Positions 43,620 through 52,638 of a stretch of DNA of 59,328 nt are shown here, piece after piece. Position numbers and translations under genes: made by a program. The DNA is from Aliarcobacter sp017996075 (GTDB taxonomy: Bacteria > Campylobacterota > Campylobacteria > Campylobacterales > Arcobacteraceae): assembly GCF_051062515.1 (NCBI RefSeq), contig NZ_JAMXEK010000010.1. One strand, written 5' to 3'. How positions within the stretch are numbered: position 1 is the first letter of the stretch; each line of letters begins with the position of its first letter. The notes under the pieces are model-generated. The model saw only the letters and a program-made list of their open reading frames with translations, had not been told where the DNA came from and did not search any database.

Positions 43620-46028
43620 ATGAATAAACAACTGATAATTATAACTATTTTTTTTGGTATTCTTTTAAGTGCAAATGAAGATGCATTTATTAAAAACTAT
43701 AATGAAAATTTAAATATAGCTGAACCTGAAAGATTTAAAAATAATTATTTCTTTGAAAATAAAGAATATTTGGCTTTAGATATTAATAATTATAAAAAAG
43801 TATCTTTAATGGATGTCGTTTTAGAAACTATATCAAATAGCGATCTTCTAAAAGCTTCAAGAGAAACAGTGATTCAAAGTGAATTGAAATTAAAAGATGC
43901 AATAGCTGGATACTACCCAACATTAAATTTAGAATCTGAAACTGGAAGAACGAAGTCAACAAGTTATGGTTCATCAGAAAAGTACAAATATTATGATGAT
44001 AGAAATTTAAAATTTATTCTGAGTCAAAATATATATTCTGGTTTAGAAACTACGAATACTATTAAAAGTTTAGAAAAAAAACTTAGTGTAGAAAAAAACC
44101 AATATGAAATTTTATTGCAAGAACAGATAACAAAGGCTATAAAAGCATATTTTGATGTTGTTTTTTCACACAAATCAGTTTTAGCTAGTGAAAGAAATAT
44201 GATAAAATTAAATAAAATATTAGAAATTATAACAATAAAATATGATAATGGAGCAGCAACAATTGGTGATTTAACAGCAATTAAAGCAAATGTTTCAAAT
44301 TCTGAAACTCAACTTACAAAAGTAAAATCTAAACTTACAGAATCGATGAAGTATTATGAATATATTGTTGGAGAAAAGTATTATCAAACATTGCCTTATG
44401 AGAAAAATTTCAATATAAATATATCTAGTTTTGATTTGCTATATGAAAGAGCATTAACTAGAAATAGTACTATATTAAATTATTACAATTTAATTGAATC
44501 TGAAAAATTTAATCTTAAATCAAAAGAGTCTAGTTTCTCACCTAAATTGGATTTTGAAGTTTCATTGGATAATATTCTAGATCAAGAAGATTATAAAGGA
44601 AGAGAACAAGATTTAAATGCAAAGCTAAAATTTACTATGAACCTATACAATGGTGGAAAAGACCAAAACAAAATTTTAACTTCATATAGTTCTATTAGAG
44701 CTTTAAATTTTGAGTTAAATGAAGAGAAGAAAAAATTGAAATGGAATATTGCAAAATTATTTACATCAATTCAATCTACAAATGAATCTTTAAAAAGTAA
44801 TATATCTGAGATTGTATCTCTCAGAAAAATGGTCGATGCTTACTGGGAAGAGTTTAATTTAGGACAACAAGATTTGCAATCTTTACTTCAAGGGTATAAA
44901 CAATTAAATTCAGCAGAGATAGAATTAATAAAAAATGAAAGTAGTAATACAATAGATCTATTTTCACTTTTAGGCTATACGGGTGATTTGTTGTCATTTT
45001 TTGATTTAGATCCTGTACACCCAAAATATATCGATTTTTCAAAAAGTAATTATTCTCAAAATGTTTATATTGATGATAAGTTTTTGAATGAAAAGGAGAG
45101 AAATGAAAAAGAGTACGAAAAAAGGAAAGATGAAGAGTTTAAGAGATTATTAGCCAATCAAAAACTAAAAGATATGAATATAGATAATTTTATTAAAAAC
45201 TTTATGCTAGCAAATGATGAGTTTTTTACGATTGAAATTGGAAAATTTAAAAACAATAAAGAAGCTACAGATTTTATTAAAAATAATAATTTAGATATGA
45301 ACTCATTTACTTTTGATATTATAGAAAATTCAATAGTTACTTCAAAAATTTCTCATGGAATTTTTTCAAATATGGAACTTGCAAAAGCTTCTAAAGATAA
45401 ACTATCTGAAAAATATAAAAATTCACAAATTATAATAAAGAAAATAAAAGATGTAAAAAAACATTATAGTGAATATATTTCTGGATTAAAAATAAATCTA
45501 CCAAAGCCAGAAATTAAAATTATAGAAAAAATAAATACTATTGAGAAGATTAAGCAGAAAAAAGAGAGTGTTTTTGTATTTGATCAAGATATTATGAATA
45601 AATTCTTAAATGCTGATGATGATTTATATACTATTCATATTACGTCTTTTAGTGAAAATAAATATTTAGAAAATATATTATCAAATAATATCAATTTATA
45701 TTCAAATAGTTATGTTTATACATATTCTAATGGAAGAATATTAATTAGATGGAATTATGGGATTTATAAAACTTATGAAGATGCCCAAGAAGCAATAAAA
45801 GATTTGGGCGAAGTTGCAAATAGTTATTACCCTGTAGTACAAAAAATTTCAAAAGAAAAAGAGTTATACAATTCATATCCTAAGCCAAAAGAAGAGGATA
45901 TAAAAGAGGTAGAATTTGAATATATTGATGTTTCATCTAAAACAGAATACAAAGACGTACCAGCTTCAAATAATAAAGAGTTAAATAACTCATCTCAAGA
46001 AGAGTATTCTAATACTGGTACTAGATGA
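43620..46028 (+). CDS. TolC-family outer-membrane channel with SPOR-like C-terminal repeats
   Basis: Outer-membrane component of the T1SS. A signal peptide (about 1-18, LIIITIFFGILLSANE) is followed by the OEP/TolC core (about 65-460) with its long helical hairpins (KLKDAIAGYYPTLNLESETG near the start, KLKFTMNLYNGGKDQNK in the second half). The protein is 802 aa, about 350 longer than typical TolC. The extra part has a charged coiled-coil (about 490-525) and two SPOR-like modules (DEFFTIEIGKFKNNKEATDF about 531-600; DDLYTIHITSFSENKY about 666-740). SPOR domains bind denuded peptidoglycan, so this channel may be tethered to the wall. Its stop overlaps the next gene by 4 nt (ATGA). Confidence 0.83.
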   Translation: MNKQLIIITIFFGILLSANEDAFIKNYNENLNIAEPERFKNNYFFENKEYLALDINNYKKVSLMDVVLETISNSDLLKASRETVIQSELKLKDAIAGYYPTLNLESETGRTKSTSYGSSEKYKYYDDRNLKFILSQNIYSGLETTNTIKSLEKKLSVEKNQYEILLQEQITKAIKAYFDVVFSHKSVLASERNMIKLNKILEIITIKYDNGAATIGDLTAIKANVSNSETQLTKVKSKLTESMKYYEYIVGEKYYQTLPYEKNFNINISSFDLLYERALTRNSTILNYYNLIESEKFNLKSKESSFSPKLDFEVSLDNILDQEDYKGREQDLNAKLKFTMNLYNGGKDQNKILTSYSSIRALNFELNEEKKKLKWNIAKLFTSIQSTNESLKSNISEIVSLRKMVDAYWEEFNLGQQDLQSLLQGYKQLNSAEIELIKNESSNTIDLFSLLGYTGDLLSFFDLDPVHPKYIDFSKSNYSQNVYIDDKFLNEKERNEKEYEKRKDEEFKRLLANQKLKDMNIDNFIKNFMLANDEFFTIEIGKFKNNKEATDFIKNNNLDMNSFTFDIIENSIVTSKISHGIFSNMELAKASKDKLSEKYKNSQIIIKKIKDVKKHYSEYISGLKINLPKPEIKIIEKINTIEKIKQKKESVFVFDQDIMNKFLNADDDLYTIHITSFSENKYLENILSNNINLYSNSYVYTYSNGRILIRWNYGIYKTYEDAQEAIKDLGEVANSYYPVVQKISKEKELYNSYPKPKEEDIKEVEFEYIDVSSKTEYKDVPASNNKELNNSSQEEYSNTGTR

Positions 46029-48205
46029 TGAAGAAAAATATAATAAATAGAGCTTTAAAAAATATTATTTTTTTAATATTAATATTTTCTTTTATTCTAT
46101 TTTTATTCTTTGGTTTATTTTTCAATGATTTTAAAGAAAAATTATTTATAAATGCAAAAAACAGTTATCAATTAAATATAGATAAATTTACAAAAAAACT
46201 AGAAGAAAAAGTCATTTTGTTTGATAAAGAATCCATTGAATTGCTTGTTAGTGATGCAAAAGGCACAGGTTTTATTCAAAATATTAAAATAAAACTTGAT
46301 AAGTATATTTTTGATAAAGATACTCTAATTTTTCAAACAAAAACTTTTAACGATACCTCTTGGAATTTAGCAGATGTTACAATTGATACAAAATTTGGAG
46401 AAATTCAAAAAATAGAGAATAGTCAATTTTTTGAATTTAAACCATCCAATTTATTTAATTTTAATGAAAAATTAATACTAAAATATCAATTATTTAAGAA
46501 TAATGAAATTAAGAGTTTTATTGCACAAATAGATTTGAATTTACTAGAAGAAAAAAAGATAGAAAAAAAAGAGATAGATTTTTTAGGAATATTTGAACAT
46601 TTTTATAATCTAAAAATTGATGATATTGTAACAAAAGATTTAGTTTTAAAGGATATAATCTATGGAACAGTAGAATTTACTCTTGATGATTACAAACTTA
46701 AAAAAGAGGTATATGATTATTTTATTAAACTATTATTTTTAGCTATAGTCTTGTTTGTTCCAGCAGTTATTTTTATGTTTTATTATAATAGATACTTAGA
46801 TAATAAATATATAGTAAAACCAATAAAATATTTAGATAAAGTCGTATCGGATTTAATTGAAAATAAATTTTCTAATATTGATAATAAAATGTTTCAAGAT
46901 AGTGTTGAGTATAAAAATTTGGTCTCTAATATTTCAAAATTATCAAACAAAATAGCTTCACTGGTTAATGAGTTGAATATAAATAAGGATACCTTAGAAA
47001 GAAATCTATTAGTAGATAGTTTAACAGGATTATATGATAAAAGAATGTTTGATATTGATATGAAAAGTATGTTTGTTTCATCTGTTGAAGGATATATCTT
47101 TTTGTTAAAGATTGCTAAATTAAATCAAATAGAGAAACTAAACGGTACACTTAGAACAGATGATTTTATACTATCTTTTGTAAATATAGTAAATAATGTA
47201 ATTCAACTCTATAAAGATAAGTCTATCTCTTTTTATAGATTTAATGGTTCAGAATTTATTATTCTAGCAAAAGAGCTCAAATATTTAGAAGCTTTAGATT
47301 TTGCTGATAAAATAGTTGCTAACTTAACAAATAATATTTTTAAAGCATATGAGTTACCTTCTGATATATTTCATATTGGTGCCGTTCCTGTTGATCAGTA
47401 TGGAACTATAGACTCTATTTTAACTCTGGTTAATGAAAGATATTCAAAAGCTCTTTCAAAAGGTAAAGATGGCTATGATATTTTAGAAGAGAGTAGAGGA
47501 AAAGAAGAGATTAAAAAAAATGAAATGAAAGTTAAAAAAATTATTGAGCAAAATGATTTTGATATTTCATTTGTCTTTGATAGTTACTCTTTTGGTGGAG
47601 AACTTTTAATGAGAGAGTTAAAACCAAATTTAAAAGATGATGATAATAATATTTTTCCTATTGGACTTTTTGTTGCTGTTAGTGAAAAACTAGATTTAAA
47701 TAGAAAATTTGATACAGAAGTAATTTTAAAAGCAATTGATTTTATAAAAAACAATAAAATTGATTATAAAATAGCCATTAATTTATCAATTAAAACAGTT
47801 TCAAATCCAGATTTTATAATATTTTTAGAAGATTTAGTTTCAAAAAATGAAGATTTTGTTAAGCATATTGTATTTAGTATAACATCTTATTCTGCTTCAG
47901 CATATAAAAATATTTTTATAGATTTTGTAGCACATTTAAATAGAATTGGGATTGAAATTTTAATAAAAAGATATAAAACAAAAGAGCTTTCTTTGGATGA
48001 ATTAGCTAATATAAGAATAAATTATATAAAAATAGATAAAGAACTAACACAAAATATACATAATGATGTAATTAAAAAGCATAAAATAAAAAATATTATT
48101 ATTTTTGCCGAAATAAATGATATTAAGGTATTAGTAGAAAATATTGAATCTGATAGAGATTATTTATATTTAAATAAATTAGATTTATATGCAGTTAATA
48201 GGTAG
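46025..48205 (+). CDS. LapD-like c-di-GMP receptor with degenerate GGDEF and EAL domains
   Basis: Inner-membrane receptor of 726 aa. Helix 1 at about 12-32 is followed by a periplasmic region of about 200 residues that begins like LapD/MoxY sensor domains (VDKESIELLVSDAKGTGF-type opening). Helix 2 at about 240-260, a HAMP-like stretch (YIVKPIKYLDKVVSDLIENK), a GGDEF domain and an EAL domain follow. The GGDEF signature is replaced by NGSEF (about 405). The EAL domain reads GELLMREL, keeps NLS and YIKIDKEL, but lacks the DDFG and EITE-type catalytic residues. Both enzymatic functions are therefore probably lost and it should act as a c-di-GMP sensor. In LapD systems such a protein controls the LapG protease. 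No LapG is encoded in the window. Confidence 0.82.
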   Translation: MMKKNIINRALKNIIFLILIFSFILFLFFGLFFNDFKEKLFINAKNSYQLNIDKFTKKLEEKVILFDKESIELLVSDAKGTGFIQNIKIKLDKYIFDKDTLIFQTKTFNDTSWNLADVTIDTKFGEIQKIENSQFFEFKPSNLFNFNEKLILKYQLFKNNEIKSFIAQIDLNLLEEKKIEKKEIDFLGIFEHFYNLKIDDIVTKDLVLKDIIYGTVEFTLDDYKLKKEVYDYFIKLLFLAIVLFVPAVIFMFYYNRYLDNKYIVKPIKYLDKVVSDLIENKFSNIDNKMFQDSVEYKNLVSNISKLSNKIASLVNELNINKDTLERNLLVDSLTGLYDKRMFDIDMKSMFVSSVEGYIFLLKIAKLNQIEKLNGTLRTDDFILSFVNIVNNVIQLYKDKSISFYRFNGSEFIILAKELKYLEALDFADKIVANLTNNIFKAYELPSDIFHIGAVPVDQYGTIDSILTLVNERYSKALSKGKDGYDILEESRGKEEIKKNEMKVKKIIEQNDFDISFVFDSYSFGGELLMRELKPNLKDDDNNIFPIGLFVAVSEKLDLNRKFDTEVILKAIDFIKNNKIDYKIAINLSIKTVSNPDFIIFLEDLVSKNEDFVKHIVFSITSYSASAYKNIFIDFVAHLNRIGIEILIKRYKTKELSLDELANIRINYIKIDKELTQNIHNDVIKKHKIKNIIIFAEINDIKVLVENIESDRDYLYLNKLDLYAVNR

Positions 48206-48213
48206 GGGTATAT

Positions 48214-49173
48214 ATGAATAAGTTTTTTATTTTAATTATTTTAGTTATATCTTCAATTGCTTCTGAGGATATGAAAAATTTTACGACAAATAGAGTATAC
48301 AAAAATATATCAAAAAATGCTATATTTGATTCTGCTAAAACACTTTTTAATATTTCTAATGAAAATAATGGTAATAAAGATTTTATATTAGATTCTTATA
48401 TTGATAAACTAGAGATAACTAAGATAAATTTTAAATATAATGTAATTAATACAGATATTATTTTAGATACATGGATATTGGAATTAAATCAATTTGAAAA
48501 TGAAACAAGAGCAATTCTTACTTTCATAAGAAAAGATGCGTTAAATGGAGAAAATATTAAAGAACTAAATAATAATGTACATAATCTTTTTTGGGATAGA
48601 GTTGATTATATTTTGGGATTAAATAAAGATTGGAAAAGTTGTAGTAGTTATTTCAGTTTTAATTTCTTTAGTAGTTTTTGTAATAACTATTTTGTAAATT
48701 CCAAACCAGAAGATAGTTATATTTTAAATAATATTTCTATTTCAAAAGAAAATATAAAGTTAAATACTGTTGATAATATAAAAACTAATATATTTGATAA
48801 AACAGATTTAAGTTCAAAGTATAATAATGGTATTTTTAATCAGAGTGAAAATATTGAAGAGACTAATTTTATAATTCCAATTTTAGCAGAAGATATTTTA
48901 CAAATAAAAGAACAAAAAAAATTTAAGACTATAAAACTTGAAGAAGAACCAAATCAAGATTATTTTAATGATGAAAATATAAATAATAGAGTTAGTAATT
49001 CATTGAGTAATGATAAAGATATTACTAAATTTAAAGAAGGTTTAGAAAATATTATAAATAAAAACTCTGAAATAAATTATACTAATTCAATAAAAACTCT
49101 TTTTGAAAACACTGATTATAAAGAAAATAGTGAAGTTGATTTAAAATTAAAAGAGAATAATAATGAAAATTAA
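48214..49173 (+). CDS. Unknown exported protein
   Basis: Protein of 319 aa with a clear signal peptide (MNKFFILIILVISSIASE). Residues 30-165 look folded and include a Cys pair (KSCSSYFSF and FCNNYF). The C-terminal 150 residues are Asn/Asp/Glu/Lys-rich and probably disordered. It has none of the Cys-His-Asp landmarks (DYWATPxE, GDCEDYA) of LapG proteases although it sits directly behind the lapD-like gene. It may be a periplasmic partner of the receptor or the channel. Function unknown. The GGTAGGGG ribosome-binding site is strong. Confidence 0.55.
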   Translation: MNKFFILIILVISSIASEDMKNFTTNRVYKNISKNAIFDSAKTLFNISNENNGNKDFILDSYIDKLEITKINFKYNVINTDIILDTWILELNQFENETRAILTFIRKDALNGENIKELNNNVHNLFWDRVDYILGLNKDWKSCSSYFSFNFFSSFCNNYFVNSKPEDSYILNNISISKENIKLNTVDNIKTNIFDKTDLSSKYNNGIFNQSENIEETNFIIPILAEDILQIKEQKKFKTIKLEEEPNQDYFNDENINNRVSNSLSNDKDITKFKEGLENIINKNSEINYTNSIKTLFENTDYKENSEVDLKLKENNNEN

Positions 49174-49182
49174 AGGAAATTT

Positions 49183-50136
49183 ATGAAATTAGTTTTGTCT
49201 ATATTTTTATCTATAATAACTTCTTTGTATGCTATTACTTTTGAGGAGGCAATAGCAAATTTTAATTCAAAAAATTATGTTGAAGCTTATGACCAATTTA
49301 GTGAATTAGCATTGGATGATGATGCAAATGCTCAATATAATATTGCTTTGATGAATTATAAAGGTTTAGGAGTAAATAAAAATTTAAAATTAGCATTTTT
49401 TTGGTATGAAAAAGCTGCTTTAAATGGAAACTTTGTTGCACAAAATAATTTAGCTCATATGTATTATTTAGGAGAAGAAGTAAAAAAAGATTTAGCATTA
49501 GCTGAAAAATGGTATAAAATTTCTGCTGAAGCTAATTATCCTCTTGCCCAACTTAATTTAGGTTTATTATATGATTCTAGTTCAAATGAAGAGAAAGTAA
49601 AAGAAGCATTTTTTTGGTATCAAAAAGCATCTGAACAAGGTGTAATTATTGCACAAAATAACCTAGCAAAAATGTACTATACGGGAAGAGGAACTAAATT
49701 GGATAAACAAAAAGCATTATATTGGTTTGAAAAATCAGCGGCAGCTTCTAATCCCATTGCACAAGCTAATTTGGCAATGATGTATCTAACAGCTGACGGT
49801 GTTACAAAAGATATCAATAAAGCAATATTATTATTAACAAAATCAGCAGAACAAAATAACTTATCCGCAATGATTAAATTAGCAGACTTATACGGTAAAG
49901 GGAAAGAAACATCTTTAGATTATGAAAAATCTTTTTATTGGTATAACAGGGCCTTGGAATTCAATAGTACAGCAGCAATATTTCACGTGGGTTTATATTA
50001 TTATCATGGCTACGGAGTTCCTAAAGATATCAAGAAAGGTATTGAATTTATTAAAAAAGCAAGTGATAAAGGTTACAAAAGAGCAGCTAGTTTCTTGAAA
50101 TTATTGAATGACCCCGAAAATATAGACAAAAATTAA
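49183..50136 (+). CDS. Secreted Sel1-like repeat protein
   Basis: 317 aa with a signal peptide (MKLVLSIFLSIITSLYA) and about seven Sel1-like/TPR repeats of 36 residues covering about 30-305 (e.g. AQYNIALMNYKGLGVNKNLK, AQNNLAHMYYLGEEVKKDL, ALYWFEKSAAASNPIAQANL). Such proteins are periplasmic or surface scaffolds for protein-protein contacts. It is the last gene of the + strand surface-protein run, 9 nt after the preceding gene, and probably serves the same complex. Confidence 0.85.
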   Translation: MKLVLSIFLSIITSLYAITFEEAIANFNSKNYVEAYDQFSELALDDDANAQYNIALMNYKGLGVNKNLKLAFFWYEKAALNGNFVAQNNLAHMYYLGEEVKKDLALAEKWYKISAEANYPLAQLNLGLLYDSSSNEEKVKEAFFWYQKASEQGVIIAQNNLAKMYYTGRGTKLDKQKALYWFEKSAAASNPIAQANLAMMYLTADGVTKDINKAILLLTKSAEQNNLSAMIKLADLYGKGKETSLDYEKSFYWYNRALEFNSTAAIFHVGLYYYHGYGVPKDIKKGIEFIKKASDKGYKRAASFLKLLNDPENIDKN

Positions 50137-50193
50137 TTCAGTTAATTATAATAACAATTTAGAGAAAATTGTAAATAATTGAAGGAATTAAAA

Positions 50194-50298
50194 ATGGCAA
50201 GAAGAGAATATAGTGAAGAGTTTAGAAGGATAAGTTTATTTCATCAAATGAGTATGAACAAGAGAAACTTTTTTATACTAAAAATGTTTGTGATATAA
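50194..50298 (+). pseudogene. Truncated transposase OrfA-like start
   Basis: ATG after a GAAGGA site opens MARREYSEEFRR, typical of the first residues of IS3-type or related OrfA proteins, then runs into unrelated sequence and stops after 34 codons. A TATAAT box lies about 40 nt upstream. It is a remnant with nothing functional expected. Confidence 0.45.
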
Positions 50299-50471
50299 AA
50301 TCACAAACTTCAAAAATAATGCCAGATTACATCTATATTCATAATGAATTAAAAAGAAAAAAACAAACTAAAGTAACATTGTCCTTACTTTATAGCTTCT
50401 TTAAAGATGGATTTGAAAATATTGATAATGAAATCTTTGAATTTATAAAACTAGAATTATCTAAAAGTTAA
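50241..50471 (+). pseudogene. Startless fragment, possibly IS21 IstA-like
   Basis: Open frame of 76 codons fused in another frame to the truncated OrfA start. It contains KIMPDYIYIHNELKRKKQ followed by VTLSLLYSFFKDGF. The Asp-Tyr...His-Glu-Leu...VTLxLL pattern resembles the N-terminal region of IS21 transposases, but the match is short and the rest is unrecognised. Treat it as a gene fragment of uncertain origin. Confidence 0.35.
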
Positions 50472-50574
50472 TTTTTCAAGAAATTATTGAAAAATATACA
50501 AAGTAATAAAAAAGAGTTAGAGGTGGTTTCTTTACACAGTTTAGTTTACAGTCCCCTCTACCCCCCTAGATATG

Positions 50575-50739
50575 TTACTTCATTTTTATATTTTCTTTGA
50601 TTAATTTAGAATATTTTTTTTGCCACAGCTTATTCCATTTATCTTTTAGAATATAGTCGTTACTTTTTGTTACATCATCATAACTTATATTCAATTCACT
50701 TTCCACTTCTTTTTTTATTTGTTTTAGATTCTCTTTCAT
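50575..50739 (-). CDS. Small basic protein, 54 aa
   Basis: Small minus-strand ORF beginning MKENLKQIKKEVESELNISY and ending KLIKENIKMK, preceded by a very good ribosome-binding site (GAGGAGCTT, 5 nt from the ATG). It is charged and helical with two Trp residues. A perfect 13-bp palindrome (50766-50778) lies just upstream, in an operator position. It could be a small DNA-binding or plasmid-maintenance protein. No family recognised. Confidence 0.5.
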   Translation of the reverse strand: MKENLKQIKKEVESELNISYDDVTKSNDYILKDKWNKLWQKKYSKLIKENIKMK

Positions 50740-50765
50740 ATTTAAGCTCCTCACTCATTTATAAT

Positions 50766-50778
50766 GTGGTATAACCAC
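50766..50778. promoter_or_regulatory. Operator-like palindrome GTGGT-ATA-ACCAC
   Basis: Perfect 5-bp arms around ATA, 27 bp upstream of the start of the 54-aa minus-strand ORF. The placement fits a repressor site for that gene. The binding factor is unknown. Confidence 0.4.
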
Positions 50779-50927
50779 TTTACTACTTAAAAAATTTTCA
50801 ATATCTATTGTATAATATCTTTTCACTATTAAAATGTATATTATACCAATTCAAAAATGTAGTATATTTTTAAGTACCAAAATTTTATAAAATTATAAGA
50901 AATAATATTAACTCTTACAATACGGTT

Positions 50928-51050
50928 TTGGAGTTAAAATCAATATTTAAAGAGAGTGTAAATTTACATTTTATAGACAAGGAAAATAATTCTTTTTATA
51001 AAAATGTTGATGATGCTTTTATTATAAATAAAATCGGAGAAAAATTTTGA
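50928..51050 (+). CDS. Small ORF (40 codons) coupled to the next gene
   Basis: Frame open from 50874 without an ATG; TTG at 50928 is the most plausible start (LELKSIFKESVNLHFIDKEN). Its TGA overlaps the TTG start of the next ORF (TTGA), which suggests real translational coupling. It may be the end of a truncated gene. Not recognised. Confidence 0.35.
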   Translation: MELKSIFKESVNLHFIDKENNSFYKNVDDAFIINKIGEKF

Positions 51051-51259
51051 AATTAGATAATAATTTTATGAAAAATGCACTAAATAGAATAAATGAATTG
51101 CAACAAGAAATAATTAATAAATCTAAAAATATACCAGGTGCTGAAGAGTTTGTAAAACAAAAAATGGCTCTTTATGAAGAAGATGAAAGAATTAGACAAA
51201 TGGCTAAAAATATACAGCTACAAGAAAAAATAATTACAGAAAAATTTTTTAATAAGTAA
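51047..51259 (+). CDS. Small hypothetical protein, 70 aa
   Basis: Charged helical protein (MKLDNNFMKNALNRINELQQ start, ending EKIITEKFFNK). The start is TTG at 51047, chosen because GGAG lies 7 nt upstream at 51036-51039 and because it overlaps the stop of the preceding ORF; ATG 51068 is the alternative. It looks like a coiled-coil accessory protein. Function not recognised. It is convergent with the recombinase gene. Confidence 0.5.
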   Translation: MKLDNNFMKNALNRINELQQEIINKSKNIPGAEEFVKQKMALYEEDERIRQMAKNIQLQEKIITEKFFNK

Positions 51260-51304
51260 AAGGATAATTGAATTTTATACTACCATAAAATAATTTCTTT
51301 AAAC

Positions 51305-52219
51305 CTATTTTATAGCATTTAAATAAGCTTTTTGTACCTCTTTTTGATTTGGATTTGTATATATCATTGTTGTTTGAATATTTGCATGTCCTAATAACTC
51401 TTTAACAGTTACAATATTTACATTTTTTGCTATCATTGATTTTGCAAAGGTATGTCTTAATATATGAGCACCTGAGTATTTAATGCCTATTTTTTTATAA
51501 ATTTTATTTAAAAATCTATATATTTGTGAACCATCCATTGTTTTACCAGATTTTGTTGAAGCTACATATTTTATACCATGATTTAGATAGTAAGATAATT
51601 CCTTTTGTATATATATTTTAGGTATATACAATGTTCTTTCTTTATCACCCTTACCAATAGTATGTATAACATATAACTCTTCATCTTCATAAAAATCTTC
51701 AATTTGTAATACTTCTAACTCACCTCTTCTAGCCCCTGTATATAGAAGGATCTTTAATATCATAGATGATCTAATATTTATAAAACTATTAAAATTTAAA
51801 TTTGCTAAATAGTTTTCTAATATTTTTACATCATCTTTTTCAACTCCTTTTGGAGTTCTTTTTTGAAGTTTAATATTTATTTTAAATATAGTTGATAGTT
51901 TTATATCAACATCAAGATTTTCATTTATAAATGTAAAAAATGTTTTTAAATGAGTAATGTATAATTTTTTACTACTCATTTCTAATTCTGTATGTTTTTC
52001 TAATCTTTCATTTTTATATTCTAAAAAATTCATAATATCAATTTTCTTTAAATTTTCAAATGAAATTGGTTTTTCATACTCTCTAATAAATGCAATAAAA
52101 CTTTTTATAGTAGTGTTGTAAGAAATGATTGTATATTTAGATTTATTCGTAAGTTTTAACTCATTTACAAAATGCCCATAAAATCGCTCTATTTCAAAAG
52201 CAAAAGTTTCATTTCTCAC
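51305..52219 (-). CDS. Xer-like tyrosine recombinase
   Basis: Site-specific recombinase of 304 aa with an N-terminal SAM-like core-binding domain (about 8-110) and a C-terminal catalytic domain. All six catalytic residues are visible: R164 (TGARRGEL), K190 (GKGDKER), H252 and R255 (HILRHTFAK), H278 (LGHANIQTT) and nucleophile Y287 (MIYTNP). Xer-type enzymes resolve plasmid dimers. A 28-bp site of 11-6-11 Xer-like geometry lies 36 bp upstream of the start and is the likely target. It could also be an element integrase, but no attachment-site duplication was found. ATG follows an AGGAGATT-type site. Confidence 0.88.
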   Translation of the reverse strand: MRNETFAFEIERFYGHFVNELKLTNKSKYTIISYNTTIKSFIAFIREYEKPISFENLKKIDIMNFLEYKNERLEKHTELEMSSKKLYITHLKTFFTFINENLDVDIKLSTIFKINIKLQKRTPKGVEKDDVKILENYLANLNFNSFINIRSSMILKILLYTGARRGELEVLQIEDFYEDEELYVIHTIGKGDKERTLYIPKIYIQKELSYYLNHGIKYVASTKSGKTMDGSQIYRFLNKIYKKIGIKYSGAHILRHTFAKSMIAKNVNIVTVKELLGHANIQTTMIYTNPNQKEVQKAYLNAIK

Positions 52220-52254
52220 TAAAATCTCCTAAAAATCGCAAATTTTTTCATATT

Positions 52255-52282
52255 ATACACTATTATATTCATAATAGTGTAT
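52255..52282. other. Candidate Xer recombination site (dif-like, 11-6-11)
   Basis: Arms ATACACTATTA (52255-52265) and TAATAGTGTAT (52272-52282) are perfect inverted repeats separated by the 6-bp centre TATTCA. Two 11-bp binding sites around a 6-bp centre is the geometry of Xer dif sites, and the site sits directly upstream of a tyrosine recombinase gene. An operator or hairpin is the alternative. Confidence 0.55.
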
Positions 52283-52449
52283 TAATTAAAATGATTTTTT
52301 TATTTGATTTTAGAAAATATACATAGATTATTAAATATTGTGGATATTTTTAAAAGATTATTTTGTGTTAAATTATGAACTAATATAAAGATTTATTAAA
52401 AATAAAACAGTATGTTATGAAGATTGAAAAGTAAAAATGATATACAAAT
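52283..52449. other. Intergenic, no feature seen
   Basis: AT-rich sequence between the Xer-like site and the HipA-like fragment. No ORF, hairpin or repeat stands out. Confidence 0.5.
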
Positions 52450-52638
52450 CTATTTAAAATTAAGTCTTAACTCATTATAAATTCTATTAAGTGTTTGTTC
52501 TTTAATATCTAGCTCTTTAGCTTTGTTTTTAAATTTTGAAAAGACTTCTACAATTTGTTCTAAATACTCTCTTACAACATTTTTTTTAATAAAGTGTTTT
52601 TTTGCTAATCCTAAAATATCTTTTAAGGTAGTATGGAT
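52450..52638 (-). pseudogene. C-terminal fragment resembling HipA-family toxin
   Basis: Minus-strand frame without a start: HTTLKDILGLAKKHFIKKNV then EYLEQIVEVFSKFKNKAKEL and a stop at 52450. The LAKKxxIK...EQI..VFSxFKxxAKE pattern is like the last 60 residues of HipA-family kinases (toxin of HipBA). The rest of the gene is missing. The assignment is tentative. Confidence 0.4.

Noticed and set aside
48214..49173. LapG protease
   Set aside because: Position behind the lapD-like gene fits, but the conserved Cys-His-Asp motifs of LapG are absent and the C-terminal half is low complexity.
50518..50561. Intrinsic terminator or IS end around TAGAGG...CCTCTA
   Set aside because: Six-base arms with a long loop and no T-run; it resembles an IS terminal repeat but no partner end was found.
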